Positions 7,291 through 14,822 of a stretch of 18,382 nucleotides of DNA are shown here, piece after piece (position 1 is the stretch's first letter; every line of letters starts with the position of its first letter). Under the pieces are notes generated by a model, which ran no database searches, was not told where the DNA came from, and saw nothing but the letters and a program-made list of their open reading frames with translations. Origin of the DNA: CAZAJT01 sp964485585 (GTDB taxonomy: Bacteria; Patescibacteriota; Microgenomatia; UBA1406; GWC2-37-13). The DNA lies in the NCBI GenBank assembly GCA_964485585.1, contig CAZAJT010000016.1:1-18382 (forward strand), in the 5' to 3' direction. The translations under genes were made by a program, and so were the position numbers.

Positions 7291-8619
7291 ATGCTTGGTT
7301 TTAAGGAGAAACCAATTATTATTTCGGTTGGAGGAAGCCTCTTGGTTCCTGGTGATAAAGTTGACTCTTTGTTTTTACGACACTTGAATGATTTTATCCG
7401 GCGCCACGTGGCAAAAGGGAAAAGATTTTTTCTGGTAACGGGTGGTGGGAAAATAGCCCGTTCCTATCGTGATGCTGGGAAAGAAGTTGTCGGTGACATT
7501 AGTGACGAAGATCTCGACTGGATAGCAATTCATGCAACGCGACTCAATGCACATCTGTTGCGAACTATTTTTCAGGATATTGCGCACCCTCGAACGATTG
7601 AGAATTACGATAGAAGACTCATCAATTGGAGAGAGCCGGTCGTGATTGGAGCGGGATGGAAACCGGGGTGGTCTACCGATTACGATGCCGTGAAGCTTGC
7701 ACAAGACTACGGAGGAAATCTTATCATTAATCTCTCAAATATTGATTGGGTATACGACAAAGATCCAAGGACATCGCATGATGCGAAACCCATAAAAAAA
7801 CTGACATGGGAGGAGATGGAAGAGTTGGTAGGAACGAAATGGAAACCGGGTATCAATGCGCCATTTGATCCGGTCGCAACGCAGCTTGCCAAAAGACTCG
7901 GTATTACGGTGATAGTGACGAATGGAAAAGATTTCCATAATCTTGAAAAAATCCTTGAAGGCGAATCATTCAAAGGCACTGTCATTATGCCCTATCGGAT
8001 TGATGCGAGTTTTTATGACAGAGAATACTACATGGGAAAAAAAGGTGCCTATCGTATCGCTCCTGTCGGATCATTGTATAACCGCATTATTCAAGCGCTA
8101 GCGAATTGGTATCGTGCTTTTTTGATTAAAATATTTTTAAATCCGAAAACATCGCTTGATGTGGGATGCGGCACCGGTCGACTGGTGAAGTACCTTCGGA
8201 TGCTCGGCGTTGATGCGTATGGTGTTGAGCTTTCCAACGATGTGCTGGAGCTTGCCGAACCGGCAAGTAAACCGTACTTGCGACAGGGAGATATTGGAAG
8301 ACTTCCCTACGAAGAGAATCAATTTGATCTGGTACTTACCTTTGACGTGCTTGAACACGTTGAGCGCAGTAAAATCAAGAAGGCGATAGAAGAGACGGTA
8401 CGGGTATCGCGCAAGCATATTCTCCATAAAATATATACAAAAGAAAATCTATGGATAAACCTGTTTCATTCGCGAGATTTTTCTCATATTTCAGTATTCG
8501 ATCGAAAATACTGGCAGCGGCTTTTTCATGAGCTTCCCCATGTTTCCGTACTTCGCAGCTCTTTTTTTAAACTACCTTCGTTTATTGAAACAATATTTCT
8601 CCTCAAAAAAACGAGTTAA
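7291..8619 (+). CDS. Fusion of UMP kinase-like (amino-acid kinase) domain and SAM methyltransferase
   Basis: In this 442-aa fusion, residues 1-235 are an amino-acid-kinase fold closest in style to UMP kinase: PIIISVGGSLL at the start, LVTGGGKIAR (49-58), WKPGWSTDYDAVKLA (123-137), and INLSNIDWVYDKDP (146-159) with the phosphate-binding region. Residues about 240-442 are a class I methyltransferase: LDVGCGTG (289-296) binds SAM, GVELS is the motif II acid, and LTFDVLEHV (349-357) is the motif IV region. The kinase half would phosphorylate UMP to UDP; the methyltransferase target is unknown. The reading frame is continuous, so the fusion is not a misread stop. I chose the ATG at 7291 because the upstream extension to 7213 begins with TTG and encodes the terminator. 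No Shine-Dalgarno sequence is present. Confidence 0.82.
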   Translation: MLGFKEKPIIISVGGSLLVPGDKVDSLFLRHLNDFIRRHVAKGKRFFLVTGGGKIARSYRDAGKEVVGDISDEDLDWIAIHATRLNAHLLRTIFQDIAHPRTIENYDRRLINWREPVVIGAGWKPGWSTDYDAVKLAQDYGGNLIINLSNIDWVYDKDPRTSHDAKPIKKLTWEEMEELVGTKWKPGINAPFDPVATQLAKRLGITVIVTNGKDFHNLEKILEGESFKGTVIMPYRIDASFYDREYYMGKKGAYRIAPVGSLYNRIIQALANWYRAFLIKIFLNPKTSLDVGCGTGRLVKYLRMLGVDAYGVELSNDVLELAEPASKPYLRQGDIGRLPYEENQFDLVLTFDVLEHVERSKIKKAIEETVRVSRKHILHKIYTKENLWINLFHSRDFSHISVFDRKYWQRLFHELPHVSVLRSSFFKLPSFIETIFLLKKTS

Positions 8620-8628
8620 TTTCAGCGA

Positions 8629-8672
8629 GTTGGATTGGTTAAAATGGTTAAACTAGTTTAACTAGTTCCAAC
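8629..8672. repeat. Imperfect dyad-symmetric AT-rich repeat before recF
   Basis: Outer arms GTTGGA (8629-8634) and TCCAAC (8667-8672) flank repeated GGTTAAA and AACTAGTT units, including the perfect 12-bp palindrome TAAACTAGTTTA. It fills nearly the whole gap between the fusion gene and recF. It could be an operator, a weak hairpin or an inserted repeat. Confidence 0.5.
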
Positions 8673-8678
8673 AGTCTT

Positions 8679-9722
8679 ATGATTTTAAACAAAATCCACT
8701 TACAGCATTTTCGCAACTTTGATGATGTGAGATTTGAGTTTCATCCGGTCTTGTCCATTATTATTGGGGAGAATGCACGGGGGAAAACAAATATTTTGGA
8801 GGGAGTATATGTTGCGATTGCCGGATGGGGTTTTCGAGAGTCGCGCGAGGAAGAATTGGTGCAGTGGAATAGCGAGAACGCTTTTGTTGCTAGTGAATGG
8901 ATTGAAAATAATGAGCGCAACAATTTTAGCATTTCTTTCATGAAACGAGGCGAGAAGATCGAGAAACATTTTTTCGTTGATAAAACGCGGAAAACCCATC
9001 TTGTATATAGTCAATTCCAGACGAAAGCAGTGTTATTTGCGCCGGAACAAATAGAGATACTGACCGGATCTCCGGAGAGAAGAAGAGATTATTTCAACCG
9101 ACTTATATCTCATTTTGATTCTGATTATAAGAAGAAACTACATAATTACGGACATGCGCTTTACAAACGGAATAAAATACTTGAGCATCGTGCGAATACC
9201 AGTTCTCTGCAAGAAGAGCTTCTCTTCTGGGACGATTACCTGGAAAAACAGGCCGCTTACATCACGCAAAAGCGGGAGGAGTACCTCACTTATCTTAATG
9301 CTAACCAGAAAGTTGAAGACAAGATGTTTCGTGTAGAATATATCAAAAATGAGTTGACGAAAGCGCGGTTGGAATCGGTATTTGAGCAGGAACAGCGGCT
9401 GCGAAAAACCACGATCGGACCGCAGAAAGACGATTTTCATTTTTTTTTGAGTGATGGAGAAGAAAAAAATATCCACCGTTTTGGTTCCCGTAGCGAACAG
9501 CGCCTTACAGTATTCTGGCTCAAATTAAACGAGCTGCGGTATCTTGAGGATAAATTTAAGAGTAAACCAATGCTCCTGCTCGACGATATTTTTTCTGAGC
9601 TCGATAGCAGAAATACCCAGCTAATTTTTGATATGATTGGGAAATATCAAACCATACTGACTACCACTGAGAAGGAACTACTCGCCCTTGCTCACATTGA
9701 GAAATCTATCATCAACCTCTGA
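8679..9722 (+). CDS. recF: DNA replication/repair protein RecF
   Basis: The 347-aa protein has the usual RecF length. It opens with the SMC/RecN-type start LNKIHLQHFRNFDDVRFEF and Walker A GENARGKT (30-37). The lid region with LFAPEQIEILTGSPERRRDYFNRLIS is typical of RecF. The ABC signature is FGSRSEQRL rather than the more usual SQGQQR, and Walker B is PMLLLDDIFSELD (about 295-307). RecF binds ATP and gapped DNA and helps RecO/RecR load RecA. It is not beside dnaA/dnaN here. Start: ATG directly after the dyad repeat, without a Shine-Dalgarno sequence. Confidence 0.92.
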   Translation: MILNKIHLQHFRNFDDVRFEFHPVLSIIIGENARGKTNILEGVYVAIAGWGFRESREEELVQWNSENAFVASEWIENNERNNFSISFMKRGEKIEKHFFVDKTRKTHLVYSQFQTKAVLFAPEQIEILTGSPERRRDYFNRLISHFDSDYKKKLHNYGHALYKRNKILEHRANTSSLQEELLFWDDYLEKQAAYITQKREEYLTYLNANQKVEDKMFRVEYIKNELTKARLESVFEQEQRLRKTTIGPQKDDFHFFLSDGEEKNIHRFGSRSEQRLTVFWLKLNELRYLEDKFKSKPMLLLDDIFSELDSRNTQLIFDMIGKYQTILTTTEKELLALAHIEKSIINL

Positions 9723-9754
9723 TTATAGCCTCGGAATTTGATAAAATATAGCAA

Positions 9755-9838
9755 GGAGGGTTGGCCGAGTGGCTTATGGCGCGAGTCCCGAAAACTCGTG
9801 GACGAAAGTCCTCACAGGTTCGAATCCTGTACCCTCCG
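9755..9838 (+). tRNA. tRNA-Ser(CGA) with C33
   Basis: The 84-nt gene has acceptor GGAGGGT/ACCCTCC, discriminator G, D arm GCC...GGC, a long variable arm (GGAC-GAAA-GTCC) as in class II tRNAs, and T arm ACAGG-TTCGAAT-CCTGT. The anticodon stem CGAGT/ACTCG encloses loop CCCGAAA, giving anticodon CGA (Ser, codon UCG). Position 33 is C instead of the near-universal U. CCA is not encoded. Confidence 0.9.
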
Positions 9839-9842
9839 CTTT

Positions 9843-9868
9843 CGCCCGCCAAGACGAGCAGGGCGTTT
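9843..9868 (+). terminator. Weak possible terminator after tRNA-Ser
   Basis: CGCCC (9843-9847) and GGCG with its preceding G (9861-9865) can pair over a 13-nt loop and are followed by only three T. It might end the tRNA transcript or be a tRNA-processing hairpin. Confidence 0.25.
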
Positions 9869-9893
9869 CTGTAGAGGATTTATTGAAACAACT

Positions 9894-10637
9894 ATGAACA
9901 TCATAAAAACGAAAACTTTTGAACTGGCAGTGTACGAAAAGGGTAACCCCGATTCGCCAAAACTTGCGATCGTCGTGCCCGGCAGATTGGACACAAAAGA
10001 TTATGTTCACAACACCAGTTTAGTTGATTTTTTGGCGAGCCGAAGTTATTTTGCGTTGTCATTTGACCCGCCGGGCACTTGGGAAAGTCCTGGCGATATC
10101 GGACTTTATACAACTACGAATTGTTTGAAAGCCGTAGATGAACTTATAGAACATTTCGGAAACAAGCCAACATTACTAGCTGGTCATAGTAGGGGTGGAA
10201 CTATTGCGATGTTGGCTGGACCGAAAAATCCATGCATTACCCATTTCATTCCAATCTTTTCATACTACGGAGCACCGAGCGATCAAGAAAAAGAAAGAAT
10301 TGTGGACGGAAAAGTGATGAGCTACAGAGATTTGCCACCCGGAAACACAAAAACAAAAGAGCAAAAGGAACTCGGTTTACCACTCAATTATTTTGAAGAT
10401 GGAAAACAATATGACGCTTTGTCTGGATTAAAAAACTGCACTAAACCAAAATTGTTTTTCTATGGCGTAGAAGATAATATGAACGACCCTGAAGATGTTA
10501 AGAAAGCCTACAAGGTAGCCGCAGAACCAAAAATGATACACCCTCTAAACTCTGACCATAATTATCGCTATCATCCGGAAATAATTGAAGAAGTTAATAA
10601 GCTCGTGGGATTATTCCTAGATAAATACCCTCTATGA
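9894..10637 (+). CDS. Cytoplasmic alpha/beta hydrolase
   Basis: The 247-aa protein has no signal peptide. The first strand ends in VVPGRLDTKDYVHN, the oxyanion-hole region. The nucleophile elbow is GHSRGG with Ser99, the likely acid is Asp194 or Asp198 in GVEDNMNDPED, and the likely catalytic His is in NSDHNYRYHPE (His222). It is probably an esterase, peptidase or acyl hydrolase; substrate unknown. I chose the ATG at 9894 because a longer frame from 9738 would be read through the tRNA gene. It ends in an ATGA overlap with a HAD-like gene remnant, showing that an intact partner gene once followed. Confidence 0.8.
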   Translation: MNIIKTKTFELAVYEKGNPDSPKLAIVVPGRLDTKDYVHNTSLVDFLASRSYFALSFDPPGTWESPGDIGLYTTTNCLKAVDELIEHFGNKPTLLAGHSRGGTIAMLAGPKNPCITHFIPIFSYYGAPSDQEKERIVDGKVMSYRDLPPGNTKTKEQKELGLPLNYFEDGKQYDALSGLKNCTKPKLFFYGVEDNMNDPEDVKKAYKVAAEPKMIHPLNSDHNYRYHPEIIEEVNKLVGLFLDKYPL

Positions 10638-10717
10638 AAACAATTTTAGTTGATGCAGTAGACGGATTTGTAATTGAGACTGAAAGTGGTTCACGAGTTT
10701 CGCAGTTGTCATTCTGA
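10634..10717 (+). pseudogene. HAD-like gene fragment truncated by a repeat
   Basis: The ATG overlaps the hydrolase stop (ATGA). The first ~24 codons read MKTILVDAVDGFVIE, like the N-terminal strand and motif I (DAVDGF) of HAD-fold proteins. The frame then runs into a 98-bp repeat whose end (TTCTGA) supplies a stop after 27 codons. No continuation of the gene is visible beyond the repeat, so this looks like a remnant and not a real small protein. The HAD assignment from so few residues is tentative. Confidence 0.5.
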
Positions 10718-10804
10718 TCCCGCGTAGCGGGAGAAGAATCTCTCGCGAATGCGAGGCTGAAACAAGTTCAGAGATCCTTCGTCGCTTCACTCCTCAGGAT
10801 GACA
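10707..10804. repeat. 98-bp interspersed repeat with inverted ends
   Basis: The ends TGTCATTCTGA and TCAGGATGACA are inverted repeats with one mismatch. Inside are CCCGC-GTA-GCGGG, AGAATCTC and GAGATCCTTCG. From general knowledge this matches a common bacterial intergenic repeat type (ends TGTCATyCTGA, inner AGAATCT and GAGATCCTTCG). It encodes no transposase, so it would be mobilised in trans if at all. Confidence 0.7.
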
Positions 10805-10842
10805 GGAAGTGCGAAATTCGTGTTTTATAAAGAAACATAAAC

Positions 10843-10851
10843 TGATAGAAT
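10843..10851 (+). promoter_or_regulatory. Extended -10 promoter of the NUDIX pair
   Basis: TGATAGAAT fits an extended -10 (TGn plus TAGAAT at 10846-10851), seven bases before the ATG at 10859. The expected start point therefore falls at or next to the start codon. The -35 region is poor, which an extended -10 can compensate. Confidence 0.45.
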
Positions 10852-10858
10852 AACTGCG

Positions 10859-11293
10859 ATGAAACCGGGAGAAAATTATATTGGAGTAGGCTGTATATTT
10901 TACTGTTATGATGGAAAAGGAAAGATACTCCTTCATAAAAGAAGTAAATATTGTCGGGATGAGGTGGGAAGATGGGATTGTGGTGGAGGAGGTTTACGCT
11001 TTGGAGAATCATTTGAAAAAGCAGTAAAACGGGAGATAAAGGAAGAGTATTGCGCGAAGCCAATTGAAGTAAAGTTTGTCAGCATGGAAAATGTCATTCG
11101 GATGAATGGAAATGTAAAGACGCACTGGGTTATGGCTCTCTTCTCAGCAAAGCTCGATCCGAAACAGGTTAGAATAGGTGTACCAAAAAAGATGGAAGAT
11201 ATCGGCTGGTTTCGCTTAAACAAACTCCCCGCTCCATTGCATTCAATGTTCCATAAACATCTGGAAGTGATCAAAAAAGCAAAAGCACTATGA
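10859..11293 (+). CDS. NUDIX hydrolase
   Basis: The 144-aa protein carries the Nudix box at residues 44-66: G, five residues, Glu50, seven residues, then REIKEEYCA. The essential REUxEE core (Arg58, Glu59, Glu62, Glu63) is intact, but the usual Gly after EEx is Cys. Such enzymes cleave nucleoside diphosphates linked to another moiety. MutT-like nucleotide clean-up or removal of modified nucleotides is plausible; substrate unknown. It overlaps the second NUDIX gene by ATGA and probably shares its transcript. Confidence 0.85.
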   Translation: MKPGENYIGVGCIFYCYDGKGKILLHKRSKYCRDEVGRWDCGGGGLRFGESFEKAVKREIKEEYCAKPIEVKFVSMENVIRMNGNVKTHWVMALFSAKLDPKQVRIGVPKKMEDIGWFRLNKLPAPLHSMFHKHLEVIKKAKAL

Positions 11294-11730
11294 AATATCG
11301 AAAAGAAGTATCAGCCGGAGGAATTGTATATAAAAATGAAAATGGAAAAACATTATGGTTGATTACTCAGCATTCAAAGCATAAAGGATGGGGGTTTCCG
11401 AAAGGGCTCATTGGAGATACGCAAAAAAACGAGCCGATGGAGGAGGCGGCTCTGCGTGAGGTGCAGGAAGAGGGAGGAGTTAGCGCAAAGATCATCAACA
11501 ACAAACCAGTGATAACAAACTACAAATACCGCTTTCAGGAATATTTAGTCGATAAATCAGTCTATTACTTCCTTATGGAATATGTTTCCGGTGATCCAAA
11601 AGATCATGATTGGGAAGTTTCAGATGCAAAGTTCGTTAACGAGGATGAGGTGAAGAATACTCTCTCGTTCAAATCAGACAAAGAAGCATTTGAAAAAATC
11701 CTCTCGCTATACCCACGAAAACCAAAATGA
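11290..11730 (+). CDS. NUDIX hydrolase, Ap4A-hydrolase-like
   Basis: The 146-aa protein has a canonical Nudix box, Gly42-x5-Glu48-x7-REVQEEGGV (56-64), preceded by SAGGIVY and HKGWGFPKGLI. That arrangement is common in bacterial diadenosine-polyphosphate or diphosphoinositol-type NUDIX enzymes. The ATG overlaps the stop of the first NUDIX gene. Its 3' end overlaps the convergent C26 gene by 24 bp, and no terminator is visible between them. Substrate inferred only by family resemblance. Confidence 0.85.
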   Translation: MKYRKEVSAGGIVYKNENGKTLWLITQHSKHKGWGFPKGLIGDTQKNEPMEEAALREVQEEGGVSAKIINNKPVITNYKYRFQEYLVDKSVYYFLMEYVSGDPKDHDWEVSDAKFVNEDEVKNTLSFKSDKEAFEKILSLYPRKPK

Positions 11731-12417
11731 AAATAATTTGCGGTATTCTTCATTTTTTTCCACATCGATCTCCGGATGCCATTGAACCGCAAGCACTTTC
11801 TGAGTCATCGATGATACCGCCTCTATGAGTCCATCTTTCGCTTTCGCCTCAATCGTCAACCCTTTTCCAAGTTTCTTAACTCCCTGATGATGATAACTAT
11901 TTACAAGTAACGTTTGTTTTTTGTAAAGCGAAGAGAGAAGACTTCCTGTGATGAGCTTGACTCTATGTTGAATATCGTTAATCTCGTCGTCTTGGTACGA
12001 ACTATGGATTACGGCACCCATTGGAAGATTTTGTATGAGCGATCCTCCGAAAAAAACATTGACAAGTTGAAACCCGCGACAGATGCCGAGTATTGGTATC
12101 CCTTTTTCCAACGCGGAAGTCAGAAGCGCAAACTCAAATACATCTCTAAATAATTGACAGTTGATTGCTCCTTGCGGTTTTTCTCCGTATGTGCTGGGAT
12201 CGATATCATTTCCGCCTTGTAGAATCAGTCCATCTGACATTGTGATGTATTGGTGAGCAGCGCGAACAAATTCTTTTTTCGTACTACGAGAACTCATCAT
12301 CGGCATTATAGGTAAGCATCCGTTACTCTGCACAATGGTAGCAAAAGAATTGGTTGTATAAGCGCGCTCCAATCCTTCGGTAACTTTAAATCGGGGAGCA
12401 ACAAGTATTTTTTTCAT
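11707..12417 (-). CDS. Peptidase C26 family (gamma-glutamyl hydrolase / PuuD-like) class I amidotransferase fold
   Basis: The 236-aa protein has the full catalytic set: LILQGGNDIDPSTYGE (64-79), the nucleophile elbow ILGICRGFQLVNV with Cys113, NSYHHQGVK (173-181), and AVQWHPE with His214 and Glu216. The family hydrolyses gamma-glutamyl amide or isopeptide bonds, for example gamma-Glu-GABA. It is the last gene of the five-gene minus-strand cluster, 3 bp after the ATP-grasp ligase stop. It may trim, release or recycle the bond that the ligase makes; that is inference from context. Its convergent 3' end overlaps the NUDIX gene. Confidence 0.85.
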   Translation of the reverse strand: MKKILVAPRFKVTEGLERAYTTNSFATIVQSNGCLPIMPMMSSRSTKKEFVRAAHQYITMSDGLILQGGNDIDPSTYGEKPQGAINCQLFRDVFEFALLTSALEKGIPILGICRGFQLVNVFFGGSLIQNLPMGAVIHSSYQDDEINDIQHRVKLITGSLLSSLYKKQTLLVNSYHHQGVKKLGKGLTIEAKAKDGLIEAVSSMTQKVLAVQWHPEIDVEKNEEYRKLFSFWFSWV

Positions 12418-12420
12418 AGA

Positions 12421-13920
12421 CTACCAATAAATAGTTTCTGGCAATGTATTACTCTCGCTTATGCTTCGAATGATCTCGAGAATTCTCTGAATTTCATAAG
12501 GATCAGTAATATTTGCTACAAGGACGTCACAATTTAACTGCTTCGCTGATTGATCGGGTTGGTAAACATTTGGTATTATAACAGCACCGTTTTGCCGAGA
12601 GGCGGTACAAAGAATATCAACTTCATTTAATTTCTGTAAGGTCTGTCGGTAATCTGGAAATGAAACCTTTCCACCGCTGGAGAAATTTATAAGAGACTTT
12701 ACAGAAAGGCCAGCGCGCTCGAGAAATAATCTACCGGTATAAATCGGCAGAGCGCCGGTAACCCGGGGATTCATATCGTAAATACTTACATATTGTCCCT
12801 GCTTGTCTTGAACAAAATCAAGGTTAAAGGGACCGCGGTATCCTCTTGCTGCAAAAAGAGACGCAAGTTGCAGTAACCGTTCTTGCTCAATCGATTGAAC
12901 TATTGTGGTTTCCATAGCAACGTTCCATACCGATCCGAAATATTTTGTTCTCTCTCTATCTTTATAAATCTGTGTTGTTGCGCCAAGAATGTAGGGTATT
13001 CCCTCAGTATCAATAAAAAGATTTACTCCAATACGATTCGGTTTTCCGTCTTTGGAGGTCGTTGGCTCAACTGCTTCTTGGATGAGTAATGTTAACTCTT
13101 TTGGCAGAGATGCGAGAAACTGGTGGAATTTCTCCCAGGTAGTAGACTCACTGAGAATCATCTGCCAATCACCGCCTGATCCGATGTTTGCCTTAACAAA
13201 TATTTGTTTTGGTTCTTTATCCATGAATGCAAACAGTTTTTGGACTTCCTGGAATGAATTCATGCTCGATAACTGGTTTGGCGATACAAGGAACGTTGTA
13301 GCATGGATCGGTATCTCATCTGAACTATTGGTTGATAAGAATTCATTGACGAGCTCAACATAGGCTACTTTGTCAAAAAATATTCCTACGGCAGCAGCTG
13401 ATTTTTCATAAGCTTCCTTATCAAGGTCTATTCGAGGAAATGTTTTTTTAATAGTCGCAAACAATCCAGCAATGTATGTACCGAATTGATTCATGTCTAT
13501 TGTATTCAACCGAGTGGCTAATTTCAGAAGCATAGGATCGTACTCATATTCTTTTGCGTTTCTCTGCGCATAACGTTTTATTGTTTTTTGAACATTCAGT
13601 GTACCTCTTTGCATGTCAAAATATACAAACAACGGGTCGGGAATCAGAGAAAGATCGAGACCTGTTATTCCATTGTAATCACGAAGATATTGATTGGCAA
13701 ACTGTATTCTCTGCAACGTCTGCGCCTCGTCAAATCTATTTTCTGCGGTGAGCACCAAACGCTTGCCGATAAGTCCCAGCTGAACTGTCATTTCGCGGGG
13801 AGTTATAATCATTTCCTCCATAGGTGCCGTTCCAAGTTCAATATACAACCCAAGATTGGGAAAACAAAACTCAGGCTCTCTCATTCCATGCAAATTGAAG
13901 AATAGATGTTCTTCTCTCAT
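12421..13920 (-). CDS. ATP-grasp ligase (amino-acid or peptide ligase type)
   Basis: The 499-aa protein has an N-terminal region of ~200 residues that I do not recognise (perhaps a pre-ATP-grasp domain), then an ATP-grasp domain. Visible elements are IFVKANIGSGGDWQ with Lys243 and the Gly-rich loop (247-250), LLIQEAVEP (Glu282 region), GVNLFID, and FNLDFVQ followed by YDMNPRVTG, where Asn384 would bind Mg and Arg386 the phosphates. Such enzymes activate a carboxylate as acyl-phosphate and join it to an amine. The arrangement resembles peptide ligases of the pheganomycin PGM1 type more than carboxylases, but substrates cannot be read. The ATG overlaps the M19 stop (ATGA). The domain after residue 430 (NEVDILCTAS...) may add specificity. 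Confidence 0.82.
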   Translation of the reverse strand: MREEHLFFNLHGMREPEFCFPNLGLYIELGTAPMEEMIITPREMTVQLGLIGKRLVLTAENRFDEAQTLQRIQFANQYLRDYNGITGLDLSLIPDPLFVYFDMQRGTLNVQKTIKRYAQRNAKEYEYDPMLLKLATRLNTIDMNQFGTYIAGLFATIKKTFPRIDLDKEAYEKSAAAVGIFFDKVAYVELVNEFLSTNSSDEIPIHATTFLVSPNQLSSMNSFQEVQKLFAFMDKEPKQIFVKANIGSGGDWQMILSESTTWEKFHQFLASLPKELTLLIQEAVEPTTSKDGKPNRIGVNLFIDTEGIPYILGATTQIYKDRERTKYFGSVWNVAMETTIVQSIEQERLLQLASLFAARGYRGPFNLDFVQDKQGQYVSIYDMNPRVTGALPIYTGRLFLERAGLSVKSLINFSSGGKVSFPDYRQTLQKLNEVDILCTASRQNGAVIIPNVYQPDQSAKQLNCDVLVANITDPYEIQRILEIIRSISESNTLPETIYW

Positions 13921-14822
13921 AGAATTCTGCGGAAGAACTTATCAGCATTGTTGTACAACAATTTTTCAACAGTCTGCTTGCCAATTCCATTTTTGAGCAG
14001 GAATGTTTGTAGACTGTTATATTTGGATGCATCTTCCAACTGATTAACCACATCGCTCTGGTCCATACCGCAAAAGTCACTGCCAATCGCAAGGTTCTCA
14101 TCTCCAAATGTATCGAGGAACGTTTTGATGTTTTGAAAGACATTGAAAAGACGGTTCCCTCCGAGAAATTCACCCACAAAAGATATCCCGATCAACCCGC
14201 CACGTTTGACAATAACGCTCATTTGATCAGACTTAATGTTTCGCGGATGACTACGGATAGAATACAAATTCGTGTGCGAATCAATAATTGGTCCATGATA
14301 AATGTTGCAAACAAGATTGAATATTGAGTTCTCGCTGTGAGCAAGATCAATAACAATATTGTGAATTGAACAGAGTTTGAGAAATTTTTCCCCCAACGAT
14401 GTCATAGTGTTCCCAGGGAATAATGTTGATTCAAAGTTCCACCGCGGTCCGATAATGCGGATTCCTCGATCAATCGATTCCTGCAAAAATTCCAAATCTT
14501 TTTCCGACCGAATAAAATACGCACCTTCCAGTCCTAAGATTACTTTCAGTCCTTTCTTCTTCAGATCGTTTCGCGAATATACAATGGAAAGCCTTCCCTC
14601 CTTCATCAGGTCTTCGTAAATTTGAATATGTTTTTGCACTTCAGATTTACTATCGCTTGGTAGCGCAAACGCACCATTTTCATACACAACAGGACACATC
14701 ATACCGCAAAATACCTCGACGCCTCCTTGTTGTGCAAGTAAACAGTCAAATTGTTTTGGCGCATCGGGGAGTGAGACAATCTCACTGTCTGAGTACCCGA
14801 TATGCAGATCAAAAACTCTCAT
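13917..14822 (-). CDS. M19 (membrane/renal dipeptidase) family protein, metal site altered
   Basis: The 301-aa protein lacks a signal peptide and is slightly short for the family. Family landmarks are visible: GLEG with Glu99 (bridging ligand), DLAHSEN with His162, DSHTNLYSIRSHPRN with His183, and GSDF with Asp249. The N-terminal HxD metal motif (normally DGHND) reads DLHIG here: His7 is kept but the Asp is Gly9. Activity could be changed or lost. M19 enzymes cleave dipeptides, often with a C-terminal D-residue, which would suit the DapF-like epimerase next to it. The start overlaps the epimerase 3' end by 14 bp. Confidence 0.8.
   Translation of the reverse strand: MRVFDLHIGYSDSEIVSLPDAPKQFDCLLAQQGGVEVFCGMMCPVVYENGAFALPSDSKSEVQKHIQIYEDLMKEGRLSIVYSRNDLKKKGLKVILGLEGAYFIRSEKDLEFLQESIDRGIRIIGPRWNFESTLFPGNTMTSLGEKFLKLCSIHNIVIDLAHSENSIFNLVCNIYHGPIIDSHTNLYSIRSHPRNIKSDQMSVIVKRGGLIGISFVGEFLGGNRLFNVFQNIKTFLDTFGDENLAIGSDFCGMDQSDVVNQLEDASKYNSLQTFLLKNGIGKQTVEKLLYNNADKFFRRIL

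Noticed and set aside
9738..9893. Upstream extension of the alpha/beta hydrolase
   Set aside because: The extra 52 codons are read through the serine tRNA and its 3' flank. The ATG at 9894 starts the conserved protein.
10707..10804. CRISPR array or insertion sequence
   Set aside because: There is a single 98-bp unit without spaced repeats or a transposase gene. It fits a small interspersed palindromic repeat.
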